Below are positions 47,881 through 60,600 of a stretch of DNA of 64,000 nt, piece after piece. Under the pieces are notes generated by a model. The model saw nothing but the letters and a program-made list of their open reading frames with translations. It had not been told where the DNA came from and did not search any database. Location: positions 107,679 through 171,678 of the forward strand of contig NW_026516302.1 of NCBI RefSeq assembly GCF_025602895.1, in the 5' to 3' direction. Position 1 is the first letter of the stretch. Each line of letters begins with the position of its first letter. Position numbers and translations under genes: made by a program. This stretch comes from Polychytrium aggregatum. Taxonomy: Eukaryota > Chytridiomycota > Chytridiomycetes > Polychytriales.

Positions 47881-50643
47881 CCCCAAAGCAGAGCCATCCT
47901 TGGGCGTCTTGGCCCCTCCCGGAGATAACCTTCGGCGGCCCTCCTTTGGCCTCACTCCAGCGGCGTCCCCAAAGCCGTCGAAAGGAGAGTCCTTTTATGG
48001 CTTTGTCGACACTTCCGATGACGCCGTTTTGCTGGTCGAGGCTGTCCACCGCAACATGATTCCCCGGCTTCAAGCAAGACTTACAGCCGAGCAGCGGGCG
48101 GCCACTCGATCGGGCTCGGTGTACATATTCGACGAGGAGGAGGCCGGGATCAAGCGATGGACCGTAGGGCCTTTTTTCATTCCTCTTTGTAACGACAACT
48201 GGAGAACGGAGTAGCAGCCGCATACGCCTGCAAACCTGCCCACCAGCACACCGGAATATGACGGTGTGCCAGTGTCGCTTGCTTGCTTGCTGCCAACACC
48301 TCCGCTCTGCGCACTCACTCATCCATGCTCGTTTCGCTTCCATCTCGCCCTGTGTAGGACCAATACAACTGGAGTCCGAGCCGAATTCATCACTCTACCT
48401 TCCTCATATACCGCGAGCTCGAAAAGATACCTGGCGGAGAGCTCGCCATGCAGGATGAGGTCAAGGAGGAATCGACTGCTCTGGCCAACAACCCCAGCAT
48501 TAGCAGTTCCTCAACGCCCAACACTGCCTATGCCGAGTCCGATTCGAGGCTCGCACAGCCTGCGTTTACCGCTCAGCTCAAAAACAACATGCAGCTCAAG
48601 CCCAATGGACTCGTCAAAAAGACATTCTCCATCAAGGTGTACGGCCGACAGTTCCACCTTGTCTCATACTACTACGTCGATGATGTCCAGAGTAACCTGC
48701 TGCAAGCACCCTCGCAGTTCCCCGAGCTAGCCACCATCACCCCGACCGATGAGATCAAGGACCAGCTTGGCAAAATCACCCTCGGTCGATCCACAAGCGA
48801 TTCAAAGGCGAAAAAGAGTGCCAAGAGGCAAAGCCCGATGCCCGGCATGGTCGAAGGCGCCGCGATTCCGTTCCCTCTTGGATCCTTCGACGGAAATCCT
48901 GGAGATATGCTCATGCACCAGTCCTTCATCGGCAGTCCTTCCAAAGCCACACCCATTCTGCAGATCACCACCTCCCACCATGATTCGGATACCTCGGGCT
49001 CGCTGCTCATATCCTTTGGCCCCTCTGGCGGATCGCTGAGCCCCGGATGCTCCACCACAGACGGCAGTGATGATGTTTTCTCGTACGACCACCATACCAA
49101 CAGCCTCAACCGTCGTCATCGTCGGGGCTCCTCGAGGTCAATGTCAAAGTATAGATCGGTGTCGCCTTACCAGTCGCCGTCGTCGCCAACTCCGTCGTTC
49201 ACCCCAAGCCTTTCGCCTGTATCGCCTCATTCGTTTGTCCCCAGCCCCAGTCTTTCCTCGGACCCCAGCTCGATCCTGATGGACGGCTCCGAGCTCGGCG
49301 AGGCTTTTGGCACATATATCGGTATCGATGGTATACCGAAATCAAAGGCCTATGCCGACGGCACTGTCATGAACCTAATCAACGGCGGCCTGGCTCCGCC
49401 CGTGCCTCGCTCTCAGTTCGTCGGCATTCCTTCGGCCGGGAACATCACTCGCACTCACACACTCCCGGACTACCGGCACTTTGGCTTGCGAGAATCGACC
49501 TCACCTTCCGGCACCGTTGGCTCACCCTTTGACGACCCGGTCGCGGCCGCTGGTGTGCGTCGGGTTGCAACGGTGCCCCCGACTTTGTCTCTGGACACCA
49601 GCGGCCAGCGCCCGCCTCCTTTCACAAGCCCTTCGTTTGCCGGCCCGTATGGCCATCTTAGTCAACCTTTGATGTCAGGGGCGCCGACTGACTTTGGCCT
49701 GATGGATGCTCGCTTCGCACGGTCGACGGGCTCCTCGTCCTCCTTTCCGACCACCTCTTCCCAACGACCTTCCCCCCAGACCTCAATTAGCGAGAGTCTA
49801 ACCCCTGCCAGCGGTAGTCACCACCCGTCGCCTTCGCCCCAGTTTCATCGCTCTGTCTCTCAGTCGTCCCACCCGGACCCTCAGGCGCTTGGCCATATGC
49901 TGCAGCTCTCCCAACCGATGCCGTTTGATCCTACTGGAGTACGAGCGCCCCCCATGGCGTCGTCCGGATCATTTTCTCAGCTCTACAGTGCTGCCCTACC
50001 TCACACAAGCTCCAACTCAAGTAGCCTATTGATGAGCACCTCGTCACAGGCGGCCTACAACCCCTCGTTTGCGCATGCTGGAATGCCTCAAAACACCATG
50101 TTCCTGGGCATCGATGCGATGACGGCGCAACATGGGCACGTCCTTGGCTATCCCATGTCCGGCGGCGAAATAGGAGGGCAGTTCCTGGATGTCCATAACT
50201 GGGGCGGCGGACACATTCCGGCTGCCACAGACTCGGGCCAGTCACTCAACTTTATGAACCTCGCCGAGCCCCATCGCGGCGCCCCGGGTCAGTACCCGCT
50301 CGTGTCTTCGAGTGCCATCGGTGATCCGCTTCATGACCAAGCCTTTGCCTTTGGGGCTCGAGCTTTGGCCAATCCATCGCTACGCCAACCGCCACATCCG
50401 TCCCAGCCCCATACCGTCGATGTGGCTGCCGCCGCTCCACAGGCAAAGTCCGCAAACTTTATATATAGCCCAGCACCTCCCGCAGAGATGTCTCTGCATA
50501 ACCCGGCGATGATGACACGGACCCCGAGTCCTCCAAAGCTCCTCACCGATCCAGCTGGACAGCTACGGGCAGCGCCAGAGCTGATGCTACCCAAGACCGC
50601 TCCGCAAAGCCTCGGTATCGCCCCCGAGTCACAATTTCTATAG
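47825..50643 (+). CDS. WOPR-domain transcription factor (Gti1/Pac2 family), 2 exons, start unresolved
   Basis: Fungal regulators of this family (Wor1, Ryp1, Sge1, Gti1) bind DNA through two conserved blocks. Exon 1 is open from 47825 to 48163 and encodes ESFYGFVDTSDDAVLLVEAV, RSGSVYIFDEEEAGIKRW. Exon 2 (48358-50643) continues phase 0 with TDQYNWSPSRIH and LIYRELEKI, then after about 60 residues the second block with GLVKKTFSIKVYGRQFHLVS and YYYVDDV. The remaining 600 or so residues are Ser/Pro/Gln/His-rich and probably a regulatory tail. No ATG lies in frame before the middle of the domain (HRNMIPRL at about 48,056), so translation must begin at a non-AUG codon (TTG 47900 and CTG 47837 are in frame) or in an undetected upstream exon. 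From TTG 47900 the product is 849 residues. Confidence 0.88.
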
Positions 50644-51657
50644 CTCCTGAATAGACGAAGACTGCATTTGCTTCGCCTTGTCCCGGCACCTCATCCTCGT
50701 CAACACCATATGATTATTTCTATCCTTCCATCTCTCCATCGTTTCATATCTCTACCGTGCCTTTCGATCCTCTCCTTCCTTCCCCCCCTTTTTTTTGGAC
50801 CATCCGTCTGGCTTGGCCTTTAGGATGAATGAGAATACAAGTGTGTTCGGTCAAGTGCAGACAAAGTGCGGGCGGGATTGTGACTGCTGGGCATGTTCGG
50901 AATGCGTTCGACCTCAAAGACACTCAACTGCAAAAAACACCCTATCCGTCCTTCACGGTATCCATCGACTGGCATACCGATATCACCGTCTCAAACGATA
51001 GGCGAGGCAGCGTGCAGATAAACCAGTGGGGACACACACTCTCTCGAACAAAACGCGTCGTGGTCGAATCAGATCATTCTGGGTATCCGTGGCATCTCAT
51101 CGGCCAGCACTGACTGATTTCATTCAACCAGGCGATCGATCAATCTCATTCAATCCACGCAATCTACACAATCCACATGTCATCTGTGTGGTGGAGTGTC
51201 CCATCCCCACACGAGTCCGCTGTATTTTCGGGTGGCTTGGCTTTCGTGACCCACACGGCCGTGGCTGTATTCGCGATACAAAGCCAAAGTGAACCATCGG
51301 ACTCAAACATAGAAGATGCCTTATAGAAGGTGCTGTTGGCCGTCTTCCTGGCTGCCACAGGGCTCCGACTCATGGTCATGGCCGGGCCGCCCAAGATCCG
51401 ATCTGTGACACGGCACGTGACCATTGCGCAGGATGTATCCTCCCTGGCAGAATCGACGTGGCTTTGCCAAGCCGGGCTTGGGTCGTGTCGGCTTCCTCCT
51501 CCATCTCCCGCCGTGTCCGTCGACTGCCCCTCCACCCCGACAAGCATGTCCAAGGCGTCTGCGGAGAGGTAGTTGCCGCCCCCGTGCCCAGCTGAGAGGT
51601 CTTGCGTGTTGCCCCCAGTAGCTCAAAGAGCCGGTTGCTAGCTCACGGTCCACTTCG
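50644..51657. other. Intergenic between WOPR gene and IP3 receptor
   Basis: Short frames on both strands (for example 50,829-51,113 + and 51,164-51,553 -) lack recognisable motifs. A T9 tract lies near 50,790. Upstream exons or promoter of the IP3 receptor are likely to lie at the right end. Confidence 0.4.
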
Positions 51658-54600
51658 ATGTGGCACAGCCTCCCCCCGGTCCTCAGCCTCAGCCCCCGGC
51701 TCCAGCCCTGTCTGCTTTTGGGAGTTTGGTCTGCATGTTTCTTTGCGACGACCCTTCTCTTAGCGAGGTGGAGTTTGCATCAATTAACGCTCGTATCCTT
51801 GGGACGGGGCCGTTGCGCATTTTTGTCCCGACTTGCTCCAAAACTTCCATACCAGAACCCTCCGCATCGGCGATGAGATTGTGCTCGACTCCCCAAAGTT
51901 TGGCCAGCTCTTTGGGGAGGGCCCTATTCAAGAGCGATGTTTTGTCCGCCCCAACTTTGAACCGCGCTCTGCCTCATCGGGCGATCTCTTGAAATCTGTG
52001 TTTCGAGTCGAGCCCCACTGGGCCTCCTCGAATATGAAGGTGGGTTACTGCTGTCTGCGCCATCGCCGCGACAGTTTCTCCTTGGTGGCCACCCATCTCT
52101 GCCTCCATCTCCGATCTGGTGGCTCGAATATTCCATTTTTTTTGCACCAGAACACTCGCCGCAGTGTGGCTGGTCAGACCTGACCGCGAGTTTCGTTGAC
52201 ATATTTTACTTATACCTTTCCAACCGCTTCACGTGCATATGCCGCAACGATCCCACATAGAACTTCCGCAGTGCAGTCGAGCAACACGTTGATCCCGAAC
52301 TTCTCAACATTGACATCCTCGACATATCTCTACCCGAAGTCGACCACGACAGTCTGGAGAATCTCCGCGCCCTGGCAAAGGCAGAGGCACACATGAATCT
52401 CTCTGACTACGAGCGGCTTCGATCCAAGCCAGGTGAGGGCTCCGCTGAGAGTGAACGCCTGGGCCGCTGTTCGTTCGAAAATGATAGACTTCGCGTGCAT
52501 GCGAGTCCCGAACCGACAAGCTGCCGTCCTCATCTGGATCGACCTCGCGACTTGCCGCCGATCATCTCCGACACTGCCTTATACCGATATGGCTTTTAAT
52601 CTGAACATCTCTGGTCTTTGTCGGCGTGTCCATCGGCGTGTCCATCGGCGTGTCCATCGGCGTGTCATCAACATGGGCCGTGTTTGCCTGCCTTAGTGAC
52701 CTACGGGACAATCGTCCAGTTGCGTAATCTGCACACCAACAAGCTTCTCAAAGCCAACTCCACCGAAACCTGTCTGAATGACTCCACGGGCATGCGCGTC
52801 GAGCTCACGCGGTGTCCTCAGCGCGGCTGCGGCTTCAGAATCATGCCCAAGCTGCGGCTTCGTAACGAAGGCGATCCCGTTCGACTTAATGACACGGTGA
52901 TCTTTCAGTCTGTCAAATCGGAAATCTATCTCCATGTGGCTCAGCATCGCCCCGACCCCTCTATCGGCTCTGTGCCCGACCATCTCTTCAGCCAATTGGT
53001 TCATGAGGCATGTCTGTCGTCCAACCCACATGGCTGGACCCTCTCAGTGTTCAATTCGAGCCAGCCATCCTCAGCTGCAGGCGATCGCTCCGGCAGTCGA
53101 GCCATCAAGTTTGGAAACACGATTCAGCTCTATCACCGCGAAACAGAAGGATATCTTGTCACTTCCTCGGCTACAGCCGTTAGACGCACCGACGCCGCTG
53201 TTTCGCTCATGGGCTTCAAATATGATCCCTTGAACCCACAGGACTCGTCGTCATCCCTGACTTTTTGGCAAATCGAAGCCCAGGACTCATACACAGGCGG
53301 AAGCGTCGGATGGGGACGGTCTGTTCGCATTCGCAACTGTGTGCTCAACCGGTACCTCCGTATTAGCGAAATCGTTTCCTCCAAGTCCAAGCACACATAT
53401 CGACACACGGTCGACTTTACGACGGACGTGCACGTCTCTCCCACCGGGGATGATACACTCTTCAAGATTTTTCAAGTCAATGCCGACGAGCGACAGCTCG
53501 CCGTTGGATCACACGTGCGGATTCAACACGTCCGTACAGGCACCTGGCTGCATATAGTGCGAAACCCGGATGTACCCGAGAGCGAGCAATACGAAGCGTC
53601 GATCAACGGCCGACTATCCTCGCGCGGCTGTCCTCGCTATGTACTGGCAGTCACCAGCGACATATCTTTGGAGGACTACTTCCTGCTCTCCGTCGTAGAC
53701 CCATCGCTTATTCAAAAGTTCAACTTTAGCCAGTCCGCTGTTTCAACTCTCGCGCTCTTCACGACCAATCTAGCCATCCGACCAAGACGCGACGATAAGC
53801 AGCCTCGATTCAGAGCCTCGGAAGCAGCTTTTACCCAGATTATTGCCGTTTTGGTGAGTATCGCCCTTGCACCCTTTCATTCTCGCTTCCCTCTTCGTCC
53901 CGTTGTGCGTCGGCTTTTGATGGGTGCTGCGCTATTCTTTGACAGGCGATTCTGATGCTACATATGATGGAGATATTGCCAGCATTGTTCGTGTCGGCTC
54001 TGGGGCTGCAATCGTGATCGCCATGGGTGTATTCGCAGCTCGGGGCCAATATGGACAGCGCGGGGTACTGACTGCCGATACGTTCGCCCCATTGCCCCCC
54101 CCAACAGACGGCCCTTATCTTCTCTTGTACCAATTCGAACGATGTCAATCCTTTGTCGCGACAAGGCCAGCCCCAGCTTGGTAACTGATAGATGCAACGT
54201 TATCGATGCTCACATGGCGGTGCTAGCGAATTGCTTGATTTCATTTGTGGAATGGGCCGATCTAGATTGATGACTGCTGCCCGAGCCAGACAAGCCTCAT
54301 TATCAGTAGTGGTCCTTTGTGGTCTCGCAATAACCGATCATCTGCTGAATACCTCCCAACATTGCTCTCCTGTGATCTTCTGAATGGACCGCACAGTCCA
54401 ACAAACCCTTCTCCGCGAAACTGGAATCATCGACATCGTACTTCATCTGCTCAAGGTTCCTTTCACTGGAAAAGCCCGCTTGGAAGCCAGGCAGCTCCTC
54501 AAGCCCCTGATCGTCGATTCGCTTTGTATCATCGAGACTGAGTTTGCTGATATTGATCAAGCAAGGGATGAGCTCGACAACAACCTGGACATCGACGACG

Positions 54601-57600
54601 TTCGCGAAGGCCACGAATACCAGCTCTCCATGGTCATGCAATACTCGTGCCGCCTTCTCCAGCAGTTCTTACTGGGATCGGATCACGAGAACCAGTCGTA
54701 TGTCTCCCGAGAGTTCCACACTCTCGCTGGTCACGTCGACCTGAAGATTGGCGCTGCCGAGACGCTGATGCAACTGATTTCGGGCAATCATTTGATTGTC
54801 CAGAGCATCTCCAACAACGAGATCGAGGGATTCTTGGAGCTTCTGCGTCGCGATAAAGAACCAAGCTACATCGCCTTCCTGATTGCCCTCTGTCAATGTG
54901 ACGGATATGCCATTCCCAAGCATCAAAACTACATTGCCGAAGAGCTGGTTCGTAAAAGCTTGGAGATTGAGGATGGCTCCATCATCCCGATCCGCATCAG
55001 CTCCAGCAACGAGCTCGAAGCTCGTGTGAACCGGGCTGGCTGTAGTGTCTGGGTTGCACAAAGCTCGCTGTTTCAGCATGGACAACGCACGCCGCCGAGT
55101 GGCGAGCGGGTTGTTCCAGGAGCCCGTGCATCGTTACATTTTCAGGACAATGCCGCCTATTTCGAGGCCCTCATGCAGCTCTATGAGGCGCTCTGTTTCG
55201 GCCACAACCGCCTCTGTGCTGAGTTGTTGTCGAGTGGTCTCGGACTCATCACCGAGGACATTTGTGTTGCTGGGATGCTCGATGAGGGTCTGCCACTGAG
55301 CATCCGTAGCCGCTATTGTTCACTTCTGCGAGGTGAGTCTGCACACTTTGATTGTTGACGAGCAGTGATATGCACCCTTGGTGTGTGAGAACCGTGGGAA
55401 GGGTCTACTGCTCAGACATGAGTGGTGCCACAGACCTGTGCGATGGTCGACTCTCCGCAGCGGTTGGCGAATGGACTATGAGCAGATATGGTAATAATCG
55501 CCGCTCATGCCTCCATGTTTGTGTGTTTATCCGGCCTTCAGTGATATTTTTGGATCGCTTCCCGGTTTCTCCTATGCAGTCTGACTACGTTTTCCCACTC
55601 GAGACGATCGAAAATCCACCAACCCTCAAGTATGTCCTGGACGATGCCGATCTTGGTGAAGACGAGCCTTTGATTTCGGATGAGTCCCTCTGTCGGGTGA
55701 CTGAATGGGCAGAGGTGTATCTGCCTCGGAATACGGTTCAGTACTTTGAAAATAAGCACGAAAACGAGTTCCTGCTGTCTGTGCTGAAGCTCATCAAGTT
55801 CCTTGTCAAGTACGGCTTTTATAAAGAGCCTGAATTGATCCTGACCTTCGTATCCACCCTGATAAGCATCCTCGACGGAAATTTGGACTCCAGGTAGGGC
55901 ACACGCGTTCCGACGCCACGCAGATAATTGATGCTCTTGCTACCGATCTCACCGAGCGTGCCCTTCACGTTCAGCAAAGCAGCGAACGTGAGTCGGCAGC
56001 AGTGATGTGATTCGGCTCACAGCACCGCAGGGCCACAGCATCACAGTATCATAGCGGACTGTGGGAATCTCTGGTCTGCTTACATCTCATACTGTCGTGA
56101 ACGGGGGGGGGCTTGTCCAACGTAGAAACCCAAAACATTACGAAGAGCTCCAGTCCAAAGATAAGGCGTCTGATGCATGGTGGAGCAAGTCTCGGTTCCA
56201 GAACAACGACCAGTCGGCGATTGTGATCCAGTGCAAGATAGAGATCATCCAAATTATTGAAATCATCATGGGACTTCGCATTGAGATGAGAGTCTACTGG
56301 TATTGCCATTACTGGCACAGATATATCAGGTTCGCAGATGCTATGCAATTCAAGTGTGGACGCTGGACGTAGCCGCCCCTGTCCAAAGGCTCGCTGTATC
56401 TGTCGGAGCTGGATCGAATGGGATAGCCGGCGGCGATTTTTGTGGCTTAGGGTTTCGCTCTAACATGACTCTGCATCATAACATCACGGACTGTCTCGCC
56501 TATAGTAACCCGGAAGCCACCAAGGGCTCGTCGCTCCATACCTTGGGCTTTGCCTCCGCGAAGGACCTTTTTTCGTCGGTGTATCACGAGACAGAGTATT
56601 TCAAACTTGCGATCCGCCTCACTCCGATACTACTGGATTTGCTGCGATACGACCGTCCGGCGTTGCGAAAAGTCGCTATTCGCCTCCTTCATCGCTTGCA
56701 TTCTTCGACAGAAGAATTGATCGCGATTCTGAAGCGGTCGCTTCTCTTGAACAACGAGGAGTACATCAATACCTACGACTGGATCAAGGAAAAGATGGGG
56801 ATCTTCATCAACGCTGAAACCAGCACCTCGAATGACCGGCGGCTCATGGGCGATCTTGATGAGGAGATTGCGCCCGAAATCGCACAGACGCTGCGGGATT
56901 TTGCCCAACTCGCCATCTATGGGGCCAAAACGACAGGATCGAGCGATGACGATACTGTCGTTCCAGCTCCCGTTGCCTCGGTTTATCTCGAGTTTGCTCC
57001 CGACAGAATCAACCAATGGTCGATGAAGAATTTGAATCTGTTCGACATTGTGATCCGTCTTCTCCAGAAGCGTGTGGATCACGCGAGCCGTCGCCGTGGC
57101 CAAGCACACAACTCTGGCCTTGAGACCCCGAGCCTTTCGACATCACAGTCCCAGGCGGCTGGCTTGTCCTCGATTCTTCAGCTATCCAATGCTAACGATG
57201 CCGACAACGACAACGATAACGAAAACGATAACGACAACAGCCGTTCGATCGAAGATGCCGTCCTGGTAGCATGTTTCGAATTCCTCCGCAACTACGCCAA
57301 TCAACACAAGGAGCACCAGGATGCAGTGTTTTCCAACCTGGACCTTCTTCTCGAGGCGACGCATCCGTTGCGGTGCTGCTGCAGCCTCGCAGCCATCAGC
57401 ACTTGTATTCGCTATCTCGGGGAGCTTTTCAGTCAATCTTTTTCCGCGTGCTTACGGATTACGGAGCGCCAATACCGGCGCATTCTCGAGCTGAGCGGAG
57501 GAAAGCGAGCAGCGTACATGGAGCTGCTGCGTCGGACTGTCAAGTCTGAAAAGAAGATCATCAAGCGGAATCAAAGCATTGTCATGCGGCTCTTGCTTGA

Positions 57601-60600
57601 ACAGGGCGAGTTGTACGTGCCCGTCGGCGAGGTGGTCCGTTTCTTCCAGAGCGGTGCCGACTTTATTCGCTCGAGGCGCGGAATGGAGATACCGCTTTCG
57701 GATCGAAGCATTTCTGTGGACTATGTTGTTGAGTTGATCGACACACTGGCCATCTGTTGCGAAGACAAAAACCAGATTATGCAGACGGTAAGCGGAGCAA
57801 CATCGCTTGTTCTGGCAGCGTGAACTCGATTGCGCTGGCGTGCTGGTCCCTGCTTGCCCTTTGTTATATGGCTCGGCATACAGCTCACGATATACTCTCA
57901 TTTCACTCACCGACAACCCAATCAACCTGGTGGCTCAAGATGGCGAACAGTCTCTTGAGTACGGAGAACGTGCTTATGATGCTCAGCTCGCCCATATCAC
58001 CCCTAGCTTTGAAGCGAGTCTTGCTCCGTCTCCTGGCCTCAGTTCACACCTGGGATATCGTCCGACAGTCATCGTTCCAAAACAACGATAAGATCCAGCT
58101 GCATCCGCTGATATGGCGGCTGATCAAGGAGTCCATGCACCATCTCGAGACGATATCGTTCCAGGGCGACTCTGTGTTGGATGAAGAGGCCGTCAAATAC
58201 TATTTCGACGGAGTGCTTGTCTTTTTGCAGCAGCTCTTCTCCAAGATGCCCTCTACGGACAGCTTTGATGAAGAGGCGCAGGCTATCAGTAATCAATATG
58301 TTGATCTGCTTTCTCAGTGGCTCCAAAGACAGGCAGACAACCCCCGTGTTTCCTCCGCAATCCAGCGACGCGTCGAGCGTTGTATCTCGACAATGCTGGG
58401 CTCTGGCTTCCGTGGCCACCTGAGACACTCCGAGCAGCACACTGTCTCTACCACGAAGCGGCTGTCCAAGACGCAGACTTTTGCCGAGAATGTCGACTCC
58501 CCACTACTCACTTGGGATCTTGTCCACGAACGAACTCTTGGTGGTGACGTTGCTGGGATGAACCAAGCATTTCAAAAATGTATCAATCTCCTCGAGGAAG
58601 ACGAGGATGTAATTCAGATAATGGAGTCCGAGCGCAGCAACCTTGGTAGGATACGCGGGACTGTTTCTGACCAACGCTTCAAACATAGCGTCGAGCGTGT
58701 TCTGTTACTGCAATCCTTCGCGGCAGTGTCGGATCAATTTTGGCAGACCTTGACCGCAGCTAACTTGTGCTTTGTTGTCCCAGCAAAACTGTTTCATCTC
58801 GACGGCCAAATCGATCAAAAAACAAAGTCGCTCAGGATCACGACAGTCAAGTCCCTGATCCAGCACTTGGTCCAAATGAGCGATGTCTACAATGACAGTG
58901 CCGATGGAAGCCGATCCCTTGCTCAATCCAGCGAGGCGAGCGACGTTTGTGCTCAGCAGACAGCATCAGAAACAGCGATCGCCGGCGATCATCGGGATGT
59001 TTATTATGATATCAAGACACTCGCCATATTAGAATCGTCGATTCAAAGGCACATACAGAAGTTAGAGACATGCAACCGAGCTGACGATCCCGAGAAGTGG
59101 TCCCATCTCGAAAAGCGCAAGGTCTCGTATCAGAACGAGCTCAATCGAATCGGATGCACCCTGATGGCGGAGCGATTGTTGACATCGACAGATGAAGGTA
59201 TATTAGCGGCGGCACTCCAGCTCATGATCGCGATCCTCGACGGAGGAAATGCAGAGGCGCAGCGGACACTGCAAACCTACTGGCAAGGGACAAGGTCTGT
59301 TTGATTGCCGAGAGCTGCGTTGGATGGGTACAGCATTGGGATCCGTTTTTGCTTCGCCCGGGCGTGCACTCGACAGCGATCAGATACCTCAGCCACAGAC
59401 AACTCACGTCGATGTGATCACTCTGCGTTGGACGCTGTCGACTTTGCACTGGAAAGGGAGGAACGCTTTTTCTACTGCATCCACAATCGCATCCAGGGAT
59501 CCATCAATCTGCTCAAGGAAACAAAAGACTTGATGCAGTATGTCAATCGCAAGGAGAGCCGCCACGCGTCCACTGTTGATCTCGGCGGCTATCCCCAGAA
59601 TCTTTCTTTGCAAGACTCCATGAGCTCCCTGGCTCAGATCCAGAGCGATGTTTTCGCCGGTACTTCGAAAGACAGCGACGGCCACAGAGACTGGGCAATC
59701 ACCCGGTCTGTGATGAGGCTGCTGCAGTTGCTTGTTGAAGGACACAACTTGCCGTTGCAGGACTATGTCCGAATTCAGCCAGACAACATCAAGACCTTTG
59801 ATCTCGTGAAAGACACCGTGGAGTACTTGCACGCCGTTGTGCCTGTGGCGAGCAAAGTCAATGTTGACGTCATCGTCCAGGTGCTGAACACCATCATCGA
59901 TTTGGCTCAGGTATGGAGATGTCCAGAGGGCACTTTGTCCAAGACACGGAACGCTGTCGTGGGAGGCCCGTCAATATGTGAATTGCTGGATAGTTGCCAC
60001 TCCCTTTGGATCATATGCTCACATCCCTCTATGTAAAGGGCTGCACGGCCAACCAGGTCAATATCTTCAACGCCAAGATTATCCAGCCCATCAACATCAT
60101 ACTTGCGGAGACGTTTGAAACCCTGCCTCGCAAGACCGTGTCAGATATGAAGGCCAAGGCCACTCTCTCACTACTGTCGCTATTGGAAGACGATCAAGAT
60201 CCCAAAATACAGTATATCTTCAAGGAGATGAGTACCACTCTCGATATCAAGACGCTCTTGCGCATTCTGTAAGTAATTCTGCTGCAAGGCCGCCGAATGG
60301 GTGGGTGTGATCCTACTCTGATAGTACCCAATGCAATCATCAATGAAGTTGCGATGGCCTGGATCGTGCTTGACACAGCATTTAGTATCAGTGTCACCCG
60401 AGCTTCAATTGTCTGACTCGGTCTTGGCGTTGCTATACAGGAACTCGATTTACAAGTTGGGCGTCGCCGATGTTATCGAGGCTCGGCGCAAGAGACGGCC
60501 CAATAGGCAACTGATTGACTACGTTTCGTGCGCCCAAGGATCTCCTCGACTTTTTCTCCGTCGACGAGGAGACGGAATCCGCAGAAGATGTTGCGGAGCG

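Noticed and set aside
51164-51553. 129-codon minus-strand frame between WOPR and IP3 receptor
   Set aside because: No motif, no splice partners and no homology that I can recognise.
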